The position numbers and the translations under genes were made by a program. Shown here piece after piece: positions 1 to 12,170 of a DNA stretch of 64,000 nt. Each line of letters starts with the position of its first letter. Position 1 is the first letter of the stretch. The notes under the pieces are model-generated. The model was given only the letters and a program-made list of their open reading frames with translations, was not told the origin of the DNA and searched no databases. The stretch is from Motacilla alba alba (lineage: Eukaryota > Chordata > Aves > Passeriformes > Motacillidae), in contig NC_052021.1 of NCBI RefSeq assembly GCF_015832195.1, forward strand, positions 29,786,786-29,850,785. The letters run 5' to 3'.

Positions 1-2628
1 GGAGAACAGCACTCCAAAGGCCGCCGTAAGCTCCCTCTGACTAGTTCTGTATTATTTGGTGTGTAGGAGCTCATTGGAGTGCTCAGAGAGCAGGGATTCA
101 TTTGAAACAACAAAGATAAATCATCACAGATCATAAGATCTTCATTAACTCCTTATTTCTCTGCTAATTAACACAAAAGAAATGACTTGAATGGTTGACA
201 GGCAGCGAATGACCCACAGCTCTGTGGTTAATGGGATGCAAATGATGCCTAATGAGGGTCTCTAGCTGCAGCCTGGGCATCTGGCCTGCTATTTTTGTTG
301 GGGATTTAGGGTGGGTTTGAGATGAAAATAATTTAACCAATAACATAGGCTGCTGCTGAGTTCGTAGTAAAGTCTGTGAATTTATGGGTGCAGCACTCAG
401 AAGAATTAGCTTAAACTACTCATCAACAGGTTTGGATCCACACAAAGCACTTCACAGACAAGAAGTCTTCCTTTCCATGAGACACAGCAACAACAATTAA
501 ATATTTCATGGGCTGTTTTGGTTTTTTTTTTTTTCCTTTGGGCAATAAAAATAGTTAATTTATGAATTCCTAATAACCTCTCAGTTTACAAGGGAGACAG
601 ATTCCCAAACAACTGTAATAGTGGCCTTTAAAATACTTCATTCAAATCTGTGTCCCGTGTCTAATCAAAAACAAATTTGAGTTTGCTCCAAATTTTTTTT
701 AATGAAACTATTTCCAGCTGAGCCTTTATGATTAATTAGCAGGCTTTCAGTGAAGAGACACACCATCATTAAAACTTCTACAAGTCACTCCCTCACTGAC
801 AGAAAGTTTTGGAGCAGCTTTAGGTTGAGCTTTTGAGTCAACCACTTCTGTGGAGTGCTTTGCTTCTTCTTTGTACACAAAAAAAGCAAGGGCTGGTGTA
901 AGAGTGGAGTATGGTGATTTCCTCTGTGTGTTCATGTCCTGCTGTAGCTGCAGGGTGGCCTAAATTCCTCTATTTTCCAGCATTCTCCAGCAAGAGGTTA
1001 TCAACCTTTCTGATATGGTGGTACAGCTGCTCACCTAATCACTTTATGACTGCCTGAATGAGCCAAGCTGATGAAAATAATTTTAAACAGGTTCCAGAGC
1101 AGAGCTTTGCTGGCACAGGTCACTTGGAGTGAGGGCAGAGAGCGCTGGCAGTGCTCTTTTCCAGTGAGAGAGGTCACCCAGCTGCCAAGGGCCCTCCTGC
1201 TGCAGCCTGGAGGATGCTCCTGCTCGGGAAAAGAGGTGCAGGTATTTGCAGGAGGGCTCATCCATGGGCTGGGATGGGCTTGGAGCAGTCTCTGAGGCTC
1301 TAGGCCAACCTCTTGTGCTACCAGCCCCCATCACTTGGTGTCTGACACACTTCCTAGGCAGTGCCTGTGCCACCCACTCTGCTGAATGAGGTGCTACCCC
1401 TGAGGTGCTTCAGCACGAGAAAACAGTGACAGCAAAGCACCTGCAGCTCTCAGAATTCTTGTATCACTTCAGTTTTCCTTCTTTCTTCCTTTTTGTTTGT
1501 GTCAAACCCAAGAGAACAGGTTTGCTATTTAGTGGCTCATTTAAATTAATATGTTTAAATACTGCCTTTCATGCTTCAAACCAGCCACTGAACAGGACCA
1601 GGAAACGAAATAGATCTGAAGGACTTGAAGTGAGAAGATAAATCTATTTTCATTTTGTAGGTGGATTAATATGGAAACAACCAAATGGAGTTCTTCATTT
1701 AAACGTGTAAAATTTGAATGCGATCCTTTTCTCTCAAAAGATTCTACAAACTCTGAATGGCAGTGGGGTACAGACAGTGTTTCACACACACAAATTCTGT
1801 TTCAAGGCCCCGAATTCTGTACTGATTTTCCAGCCACACCTCCTGTACTTTATCTGAAAAACCTTAATGTGTTTATATTCTTCCATAATCACTCCTACCA
1901 AATGCACAGTTACAGCCCTGTGAGAAAACCAACTATTTAATACCTTTTTGAGTTCTGTCCTTTAAAATAATAGTCCCCTTTTGTTTTTAATGTAGAAAAG
2001 AACACGGAAAGAAAAAAGACCAGAAAATACATTTTCTTTACCGTAAACACAAGTTGAAAAAATATATCCAGCTCCCCTGCCTGATCAGCAGGCTGGCTCT
2101 GCACAGCCCTTACGTTTCCCATTACTGTCAGTGTGCATGCAGGAAGCGTCAGTCTAGGGGCATTCAGCCATATATCATTCCCACTCCATCTTTTTATTGG
2201 ATGCCTTCCATCCCCAGACGAGAAGCAGAGCACACAAGGCGTGCAGGGTGACGTGCAGGAGGCAAAGCAAAAGCTGCTGTAGCACCACCTTTGCTGGACA
2301 TGGGCTGCTCATCCCGAGGCACTTAAGGGATTAATGAAATGAAATTGTTTTTTGGACTTGCTGCACTCTCTCTTATCTTTTAAATCCATAATGTCCCACG
2401 GAAGGCAAAATGTAGTAATTTTAGTCAGCAGCCTCTCATTAATTTTCTACCTTTGGGGGAAGGCACATTTATAAAAAGAGGGGCTGTGTGGAGGCTAAGC
2501 TCAGCACATTGCTTTTCACTTAAAGAGCTCAGCATGGCACAGCAGAGACAGAGGCGTAACACGCTTCAAACGAGAGCATTCTTTCAGGGAGGAGGCAATA
2601 TCAGATGTGTCTGCAGCTAAACACATCT
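1..2628. other. Intergenic, no gene recognised
   Basis: Unique AT-rich sequence with a T run at 522-534 and a GC-richer patch at about 1090-1390. That patch holds overlapping open frames of up to 96 codons on both strands without recognisable domains. A TATAAAAAG lies at 2470-2478, with nothing else to support a promoter. Confidence 0.6.
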
Positions 2629-2680
2629 TTATATATATATTTTTATACATGTGTGTTTATACACACACATATATATACAA
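2629..2680. repeat. TA/CA dinucleotide tract
   Basis: A short compound microsatellite of TATA, TGTGTG, CACACA and TATATA runs that is partly self-complementary around its centre. Confidence 0.85.
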
Positions 2681-2814
2681 ACCTATGGAGTCATCAGTTT
2701 TTGAAGATAATCTTTCAGGTTAAGTATTTTCCCACATTAAACTGATAATTATCCCCTCCTTTTCTTCCTCTGTCCCCAGACACCAAACAAGCTGGATTTT
2801 TGCTTCATGTATTA

Positions 2815-2917
2815 TTTATGGAAAGGAATTAATATGCAGATTCACAAAAACTTAAAAACTCATAATTATTCATAAAGGGCTTTAAGGTTATTTAGTACAT
2901 ATTTATGAAACTTTATG
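2815..2917. promoter_or_regulatory. Candidate CDX/posterior-HOX motif cluster
   Basis: Four TTTATG hexamers on either strand (2815-2820, 2871-2876 inverted, 2902-2907 and 2912-2917) lie within about 100 bp, together with TAAT-type homeodomain cores. TTTATG resembles the core bound by CDX and posterior HOX proteins. The sequence has the look of a conserved non-coding element, but this is inference only. Confidence 0.3.
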
Positions 2918-5900
2918 TTTGCTAGGAACTGTGTTTGAAAGTGCTATGGAAGGGTGTTGACTGAGGTTAATTACTAGCATGGAGAGTAATCTGAAAATGA
3001 TCAAACTCTTTGAATGAAAATATTTGTCAGTATTTCTGATCTATATTTAAGTGAAGTAATGGACATCAATAGCCTTGCAAATATATTCGGAAATGGCTCT
3101 GCAAGAAAGAAGATATGCATATCTAATGCAAACAACCAATGAGGAAAATGTCTAGTTAGCCACCTTTGATCGCTTGGCAAATGTAATAAATGATAGAGAT
3201 TTATCCTGTTTGTTGTCCATCTGCGTTGAGTTATGCTCTTATACATCCACACTCTAGTCTAGAAATTATTAGGAACAATTTAAGGAAGCCAGAATCCTCC
3301 AACCTTTTCTGGACTAAGATTCAGAAATGAGGTGCGAGCTATTCATGGTAGCCGAGATTTCTCTAGAAGTTACTTAGGATAAGTACAGGCTGTATGTAAA
3401 TAATACATTATATTGGTTTTATATTTACATAAATCTTTCTATCTTATGCATAATTAACCTCCTTTCTAATCCATTGTGCTCAAAGGTTGGAAACCTATAA
3501 AATGTGTTTCGGGTTACGTGATGTCAAACAAGCAGCAGTGGCAGCAATTCTGGAAGGTAGGAAGCACCCAAAATATTATCACAGCTATAATGCTGCTAAG
3601 AGTTCTAAAGAAGATTGATTTTATGACCTTGATGGGTTCATTGAAACCACTGGAGGTGCATGTGAGTGGGTCTGTGGGGGCTCACGGGGCCGGGGTTGTT
3701 TCCTGTGAGGGAATAAGGGTCTTGGAAAGGCCATGGGGGCTCTGGAGTGGCTCTGGAGTATGGCACACAGGTGTGTACCACAGTGGGATGTGTTGGTGGT
3801 CTCACACACTGGAGCTTCCTTAACCCGTGCTTTTCTTCAGACATGTATCCATTGAGGAGCTCATCAACCAGAATCTACTGCATGTGAACAAATACTGTAC
3901 ATATGGTTATTTATTTAATCACCCCATCTGAAAAAAAACCCACTAGAAAGATCTAGATACTGATTAAACTGCAAATGATACCTCAGTCCTTGGCAGCAAT
4001 TGTATGAGATGCTTTGGGAGATGCTCCAGAGACATGCCAGGCACTGCTCACATTAATCTTTTGGACTTTGAAGATGCAGGGTTCACTTACAGTTCACTGA
4101 ACACTGCTCTGCCTTTTTGGCACTCTTGGATTCCTCCATCAGACCCCAAGGGATGCACAGGGACCCCCGTGTCCCTCAGCATCTCTGCAGCTTCTCAGTG
4201 ATTTCATCTCTGGGGCTGTTCCTGTATCTCTGCTCTGCAGTGGGCTAACACAGAGTTCCATAAATAAAATCACTGAGCCAGGGTGTAACAGGCTCTTCCT
4301 CTTCTGCTGTGACCCTCCTCTGAATCTAGGGAGGAAAAGGAGACAGCAAACTCCTCTGCAACAGAAGAGGGCAGATCATCAGGCAGAAAGTCTCTTTCTT
4401 ACACTGCTCATGGAGGAGCAGTCCTTGCCAAAGATATTTTGAAATAAATGGAACAATAATATAGCCATAATGGTTGCCCTAAGTGCAATGACTATAGCCT
4501 GGATAGATTTGTAATCTCTTTTAATAAATACATTAAATTATTTGAAATAATGTTCTATTTGCCAACAGCTTATTCCATAAATATATATGGAATATAAAAT
4601 AGGAGAGATTCCCTGACATAATTAAAATTGTACAGCCAAGTAGGAGGCAGGGAATAGTGTTATCTTTTCAGCTGCAAAATATTTTACAGGAATATTTCTC
4701 ACAGACAAACCTTCTATTTACCTTTAGGGGTGGCATAATTGCATACTGAAGAGAGTGCAGCTCTGAGGCGGGGATGTCTGGTGCCTCCATCTCCCACCCC
4801 CTGCTGCAAGGGGAGCTCAGCTGAATAAACTGCACCTCCCTTGCCAAGCTTTCTCCCTCCCCCAGACACCTGCACAGAGAGAACCCCAAATGCCACACTG
4901 AGATCTCATTCACCTTGCAGCAAACACACACCTTTGCCCAGGGCATAGTCTGGATATTCATCCTCCTCTGTGGCAAGGGGTGAAATGCCACAGCAACCAC
5001 AGTGCTCAGTGGGGCTCAAGGTGCTCATCAGGGGTTCTGGGGGGCTTTTTGCTCACATTCATCATCTCCAGAAATTCCAATGCTCTCTAAGAAGAAATAT
5101 TTGGCACCTGACAAAAGGACCTGAAAGTTACAGCGGTGGTTTTTTATCTTCTGTGCAGGCTGATTATTAGACAGGGTTTTATATGTGCTGTTCAAATGGC
5201 TTATATACATTGCTTTAAAGGATTAAGTTTGCATTACAAGAACTATCAATAACATGGTAAATTATTGATTAGGACTATTCTTAACTAGTCTAACACATTC
5301 TAATGTGTTGTGTTTGGAGCATTGGTGATTTATATGCAGGATAACAAAATGAGGAGCAATCAATGGCATTTTAGGAGCTCATATTTATCTGCATATCTGG
5401 ATATTGCATCATCCCACCTAGAAAAAACTAATAATAACACTGACTTTTCACTGCCTCAGAAAATTCATTTGGAGGAACTGTCTCTTTGCACCATAGGCTA
5501 TTATGTCTGACATTAATTTATCTCTCAACAATTGCTTCCAAAAAAAGTAAATAACTGAAAGCAACAGAAGTTTCCAGACTCAGGTGATTTAAGGAGTCCT
5601 TCTGACCCATTTACTCAGCTGCATTTAAAATATCTTTATTGAAGGACAGAGTAATAGATGAGTTATGTATGTCCAGCTCACAGGTAATTCACAGATATGC
5701 CGTGGAACCGGGCAGGCAAAATTCACTTCAAGCAATGAAGTGAATAAAGAAACACTCCACTGATCTGTATTCCTGTCTCTGGGCTTTCTGCTTTAAAAAA
5801 CCCCAAAACCCAAGAAAGACAGGATCAAAAATTGTGTATTACTAACTGAGGTGATGCTACTGAGAGCTTGTCTTGTGTCCAGGAAGGAGTGCTCAATGAC

Positions 5901-6931
5901 ATGCAAGGCATCATATTCAGCTTCACAGCTGCTGCCTGCAGGAGGTCCTTTGCCATGCACAGGAAGTGTCCACGTGGGGAATTATCTCAAAGCAGCCAAG
6001 CTGCTGCAGGCTCCCACCATCTCAGTGTGCTGCCTTCCTCAGGAAAGCCTTTCCAGAGCTAAAACACAAGGTTGGGAGGTGAGTATGATGGCACAGGCGA
6101 GGGAACAACAAACAGTATGGACAGAGGGTAAGTGATACTGGGCAAAGGAGAAGCCAATGCAAATCTTTTCTGAAGAGATCACTTACTGGGCTGTTTGTAG
6201 TCTCCTCAGGATGATGGAAAGACTGCAGTTTGTTCCACAGCCAGGTGCTCTCTGAGGAGCCTGAGTTGTTTTCAGCTGCTTTTCATGACCGAGCAGTGGC
6301 TTCAAAGTGATGTGATTCCTTCAGACCTGCTGACTTCTAAAAGAGGAAAACAAACAAGGCAGTGACTTCCTGCCCTGTCCCCTGCTCTGGGGGACTTTAA
6401 GTGGTCCCACTTGGAATCACCTATCCCCTCTCCCCACTAGAGCAGAGATCACCTAACACCAAACCAGTAACTTCCACGTTTCTTCTCTGTACCAGGCATC
6501 ATGGCAAACAGGATCTAAATGCATCAGGCAGCGGGTTAAAGTCAAACAAAGCTTAAATATCCTGCAATGACATCATGCCAGCCCTGTGTGCAAACTGTAT
6601 GCATACAAAAATGTAAAATATGGTGTAGCTGTGTGTGTGGGCACAGGCAGGACAGATGATCCTGCATACATTCCACACCTGCACACCTACACAGCCCTTA
6701 TTTACATAGCTGCGTGCATAAAATACACTGTAGTGTATTCTCTCATTGCCTTCAGCGGGTCTTGGATCTGATCCACTTCACAAAAGCACTGAGTTGTATT
6801 TCATACACACAAATTCTATTTACGTAGGTACCTTGTAAATATACGTCCTATCTTTGGTGGAGGAGTGCCTGAGTTAATATATCAAAGGAGTGCTGATAGC
6901 AAAAACAGTTTTTCAGCTTTACCCTGGATTC

Positions 6932-6958
6932 TTTTTTTTCTTTTTTTTTTTTTTTTTT
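6932..6958 (+). repeat. Poly(T) tract
   Basis: A T run of about 26 interrupted once by C, with no recognisable element attached. Confidence 0.9.
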
Positions 6959-9900
6959 GAGTCCACAGTGCACATTTTGGAGAACTGTAAATACATAATT
7001 CTAATCCCATAATTTTTCAGACCAAACACCATACCATAGTTTGCTAGGAGATGCTGCAAAAAGCTAAACCATGGATACTTACAAAATATAGGAGAACTAT
7101 GCTAATTGGACAATTATGCAATTTAAAATGATCCAAATGTCTACAGAAAATAATTATTATATTTTCATGTATTAAATTACAGTTAAAAAATTTTGCCTGG
7201 ATTGAAACAAAAATGAAACCACATTTAGGCACCGAATTTAAAGAAACTGTTAAATAACCATAATAGCTATGCATTAGTCAATGCATACTCTTGAACATCT
7301 CTTCTATCACGTCCTATGACAAATGTTTAGGATGCAGTAATCTCTCGCCATTTCCTAATTGGAAGAAGTTTAATGGGGATAAAACTACTCCTAAACAGCT
7401 CTCATTCAGGCATTGCTTACATAATTTTCTGTTTATTTGGAGTTATTTCTATGTTCAGTACTTGAGTGATGCTCTTGACCTCTGTCATCTCCTGAATTCT
7501 GCCTCGATGGCCGGAGATAGTCCTGTACATCATGGAAGAAGCGGAGAATTTGACTGATCTAAAAAGCAACCAAAGGCAATGGAAGGGCTCCCAGTGGATT
7601 TTGGATGCCTCCCATCCCACAGCCAGGCTGGGCTGCATTCTGCACACTCTGAGCTGCCAGGCTGGGATCAGGATCATGATCAGATCTGCCCTCCAGTGCT
7701 GTGCATGCAGCAGATTAAAGATCCCACTGTGAAGAGCTGCTTTGTTCACTCAGACTCCAACCTGAACTTCATCAAGCACAGCGTTGCAGGGCGAGGGTCG
7801 GGCTGGAGATCTGTGCACAAACAGGAAGCAGATGGGATGCCTGAGTTTGTGTCTCAGATGCAGCAGAGCACAATGGGGTCTAGCAAGGAAGACACACAAA
7901 ATTCTTCCAAGCAGGGTAATTTGTAGGTGCTCTGCTAGTCTTGCACCTATTGTGCTCATAATTAATACAAGCAGTGGAAAATTTGACTGAAGATCTCTTA
8001 GTGGCTTAACAGAAAAATCCAAGTTTCATGGTTTATTCAGAATTCAGCCTGTGGCATGTGGAGGAAAATATGAGCAAATGCAATGCAACCCACAACAGGC
8101 AGCATGTCACTATGCCTGGCCTTTGTTTTCAGACAAGACAGTCATTTGTACTGCTATTTTTAGGAAGATGCTTTCACCTCCTGCATTCCTGTTTCCCCTT
8201 GGTCCCTCACTGTGAGCACTTGGGAGCAGGACCTTTCTCAGCACAGAGCCATACAGAACAGGAAAATCAGATCTGCAGAATCTAATGATTATGGTCCAGA
8301 ACCTTTGCACCTAAGCCAAAAGCTAAAGAAAATCAAGGACAGAAAGGATCATGCTCCCAAAATACAGAAAAGCTTGGTAGGGGCTGGAGGAAATATTGCT
8401 GCAGTCCCTCAATAAATTAGGATATTCTGACACAGAAGCAGGCGCTAAAATGAAGCAGAGGTGCCAAATATTAGAGAAACTGTGGTCAGTCTTTGAACTC
8501 TTACAAATAACAGACACTGGAGTATTCAAACACCACAAGAACTCATATCAGCTGGGGAACTCCAGCATAATTTAGTCTGAAGTTATTCACAAACATTATC
8601 AATATTTCTGAGTTTACACTCGCACCTTTGACTGTTGACTTAAAGCATCCAGTCTGGTTCATACTACTGGAAATGTTTACACTTTGGAATCTATTATGCA
8701 TAGAAAAATTAGGGATTATCTTTGACCTGGGTCCCACATATTTTTATGCAAAACTAAATAATAGGGTTATTTATTCATTTAATCAATTCCATATATTTGC
8801 CATAAGCAGGCTTGATTTCTTCTGAGGTCACAATCAACATCACACTTTCAGGAGGACATATGGTTTGACTGCTAACACAGATATCCCAGCCAGCATTCAA
8901 ACAATCCTGAGCTTCCCTATCTTTCCTCAGGTACATGTTAATATGGGCTAATCCTTATGTGGAAAAATCAAAAGGAAAATCACTATTGGGGCAGTACAGG
9001 CATGTTTAACTCCCAAAGGTGGAGGGTGTGTGTTTTAGAAAGGAAAAAGGAAAACCACAAAATGTTCTGCACTCAAACACCGCAAAAATTGTTTCTGGCA
9101 GGACCTCTTGCAGACAGATATAGGCTCTTTTTTACTGTGATGTGACTGGGCAAAAGCTGAGTAAAAGGTAACAATCACTTAGATGCAGAGGTAGAAGGAT
9201 GCAGGAGAACACATTGTCTGTCCTTAGGGCAGCAGAGGTGCCTCTCACACCCTGTGCTCTGCCAGGCAGCAAGGCAGCTGCCTCAAGGGAAGCACTGCTT
9301 GTGTCAAAGATCTCTGCACAGCCAGAATTCTGCTTTACCACACACTTACCTCTACCCAAACTTCATCCCAGTACCTCAGGAATAGATCTGTTTATCTCAT
9401 GTGATCTCTGCTTCGGAGGACATCATCCGTAGCTTTAAAAATTAATGATTGCTAATGACCTGCAGTCCAATAATCAGAAACTCAGAGAACAGCATGAATA
9501 TCTTGGGATAATGAACTAATTCTCTTTTTCATAGTCTGTTTGGCATTGCTGGCAAAAGGGAAATGGAGAGGCAAAGAATGTCAAATATATTTATCCACTT
9601 AAATCTGTAACTAAATGGCTCTAAGCAAAATGAAAGCACATGAGGTCCTTTTAGGAGAAGAGTAGGTTTTGTCTGAAAACAAGAAATATCCCTTCTAATG
9701 GGGAATAGTTGATCAGTAAATCCTGGAAGTTCATGCAGTTAAAGATTTAAATACCATACTAGGAAAGAATTTGTTCATTCCATTCAGAATGAACATAACC
9801 AACATATTTCACAGAACTTGCAAGTCATGCTGGTGTCAACATCTTCATAAAGAGCTGTCATTTTATTATTATTGGCAAATGCCTGGATGCTGGTGAGGGA

Positions 9901-10689
9901 AGAGGCATTATTTCCAAGTGTGAGGGGGGGAAAATAACAGTTAATGTAACAGATACCTACCACAAACAACAGAGATCATCAACGTTTAATGACTGGAGTA
10001 ACCATATCCTCCTTCAGCTGATGGAGGTTGTATAGAAGCAGATGGAGTAAAATGCTAACAAACACTCTGTACCAAATGTAATAGCAGATGTGAAAGCTCA
10101 TCAGGATTATGCCATTGTGAGACTAATTGCCAGGCTGCCTGGAAGTTTTAGCAAGCATCTTTCCTTCCCCCACCCCTTCTCCCCTTCAGCCAGTGCTTAT
10201 ATTTTATTTATTTATTTAGGTTTTAACACCTCCTCTTGTGATTTGCAGGCAAGAGGAATCAGTTTCAATATCAGTACAATGCCTCATACAATTCTCCTTC
10301 AGCTGAACATCTGTTTGACAGAAGGCTGCTGGAAGCTACATGCCAGTTTTGGGGACTCTTCCTTGTAGTTTGTGTGGCAGAAATGAAGTATTTCAAGTAT
10401 TTAATGGCTCGTGGGACTCACCAGAGAGCAGGCATGTGTGAAGATTCATAAGCTGTGCAGAATGTCCACCAAAACTGATGCAGCCTGGCGAGAGAAGCTG
10501 AAGATTTGTACCAAGCAGGGATGTTGGCCTGGCCTCAGGAGTGTTCAGATGGTGCTGCTGACTGTGCCTGCTGCCCAACATGAGCAGAAGAACCAGAAAA
10601 GTGTCTCCTAAAATATAAGAAAGGCCTTAAGAAAGAATTTTGTGCCTGGCAATTAAAACTTTAGGATAGAAGCAATGTGGGTATTAAAA

Positions 10690-10855
10690 CACTGGCACAG
10701 TTTGTCTTGAGAGGTAGTGGATGCCTCATCCCTGGAAGTGTTGAAGGTCAGGTTGGATGGAGCTCGCAGTAACCTGGTCTGGATCTCCCTCCCCATAGTG
10801 GTTGGACTAGATGCCCTTTAAGAGACCCCTCTAACCATATCTATTCTATTTTTAT
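10690..10855 (+). mobile_element. CR1 LINE 3' fragment
   Basis: About 165 bp match the 3' tail of a bird CR1 retrotransposon in plus orientation. It starts at ACTGGCACAG and passes through the block encoding GAGGTAGTGGATGCC and the CCTGGAAGTGTTGAAGGTC segment. It ends near GGTTGGACTAGATG and CTATTCTATT. Only the extreme 3' end is present, the usual result of 5' truncation at insertion. Many substitutions from the familiar consensus suggest an old copy. It has no coding capacity. Confidence 0.85.
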
Positions 10856-11649
10856 ATCACTGCCTGGAAAAAATGAAACATGTGAAGGAGAAAAATGTTG
10901 CTCCTCCAGAAAGAGGGGCTGCAGTTGGTGTTTTGTTGAAGATCAGTGTATAAGAAAAAAAGAGAAGCTAGGAACAAAAATGGCCTGGGGAGATAAAATC
11001 TTTGGGCACAAGAACAGTGTTGCTGCCGGAGGCTCCCAGGAGCTGGGCAGGTTGTGGATTAGTGTGGTGAGAGATTGCCCTGCGAATGAAATTTAAAATC
11101 AAAATCCCTACAGCACTTAAACCCTGCAGGATGGTGTCCTCAGCAGGTCGGGCAGAGGCTGCATTTCCCCCACGCCTTGCTGGCTTGCAGTAGAGGTTTA
11201 ATAGTGAAATGCACCCTTGTGGCACATCATGTGCAGTGGTCCTGGTACTTCATCTGAAACAGGGAAAAAAAATAAAGCTGATTTGTATTTTCTAACAATT
11301 AAATCACTGGTGGATTCTCCTTCCCAGGTGCAGGAGAAATTCCTCTGGGATCTGCAGGACAGTCACAGGCTACTGAGTAGCAAAATACTGGCACAACATT
11401 ACAGGAGCTGATGGAACAGCAAAGAGGAAAGGAGGGCTGATCTCTGCTCTTGTCACAGGCTCCTCTGAGGTTACTCCAAAAACAAAGCTAAGAGCAGGTG
11501 CAAGGATATCCACCAGTCAGAAGGTGCTATCAATAGTAATGTGCTTTTCACCCAGCTTCAGAGAAAGGAGTGTGGAAAGCAGGAATGGACTCAAAGTGGA
11601 AATGGAAATGTTTGAGTAAAATACTCCTAAGCTGGACAGTGATGCAGAT
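10856..11649. other. Intergenic gap between CR1 copies
   Basis: About 800 bp of unique sequence between two CR1 fragments of opposite orientation. No gene or repeat was recognised. Confidence 0.55.
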
Positions 11650-12170
11650 CACAGAATCACAGAATGTTTTGGTTAGGAGGGACCTTGAAGATCATCTAAT
11701 CCAAATCCTCCAGTCATGGGCAGGGACATGTTCCACTAGAACAGGTTTCTCAAACCTGGCCTTGAACTCCTCCACAACTTCTCAGGACAAACTGTGCCAG
11801 TGTTTTTCTGCCCTCAAAGCAAATTTTGTTCCAATACCTAAACTAACCCCGCCTGCCCTGTGTCAGTTTGAAGCCATTCCTCCTCGTCCTATCCCTCCAT
11901 GCCCTTGACAAAAGTCCCTCTCCACCTCTCTTGCAGCCCATTTAGGTACTGGACAGTGCTGTAAGGTCTCCCTGGAGCCTTCTCTTCTCCAGACTGAACA
12001 ACTCCAGCTCCCTCAGCCTGGCTGCACAGCAGGGTTATTCCAACCCTCTGCTCAGCTGGGTGATCTCCTCTGGTTGCCTCCAGCAGATCCAGACCCATCC
12101 ATCCTCCAGGTGCTGCAGCCCCAGAGCAGGACTCAGCACTCCTGGAGGGGCCTCACACGAGTGGAGTAGA
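11650..12170 (-). mobile_element. CR1 LINE 3' fragment (about 520 bp)
   Basis: The longest CR1 copy in the window, inverted. On the plus strand it begins with the terminal ACAGAATCACAGAATG and continues through the GGGACCTTGAAGATCATC block. It then includes CTCCAGACTGAACAACTCC, GCTCCCTCAGCCTGGCTGC and TGCTGCAGCCCCAGAGCAGG. These are the standard reverse-complement landmarks of bird CR1 3' regions. Read on the minus strand this is the end of ORF2 plus the 3' UTR. The remains of ORF2 are broken. Open frames overlapping this interval on either strand are by-products of the repeat. Confidence 0.93.

Larger units (their letters stand above)
2681..10689. other. Intergenic, no gene recognised
   Basis: Mostly unique AT-rich DNA. 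It contains the TTTATG cluster (2815-2917), a stretch with forkhead- and POU-like words (about 3390-3470), GC-richer patches at about 4740-4900 and 5880-6080, and the poly(T) at 6.9 kb. Open frames of 110-115 codons around 7.4-7.9 kb overlap in several frames and resemble no family I know. I saw no transposon. Confidence 0.55.

Noticed and set aside
11570..12098. Open frames of 69-112 codons on both strands
   Set aside because: They lie largely within the inverted CR1 fragment and reflect its composition, not host genes.
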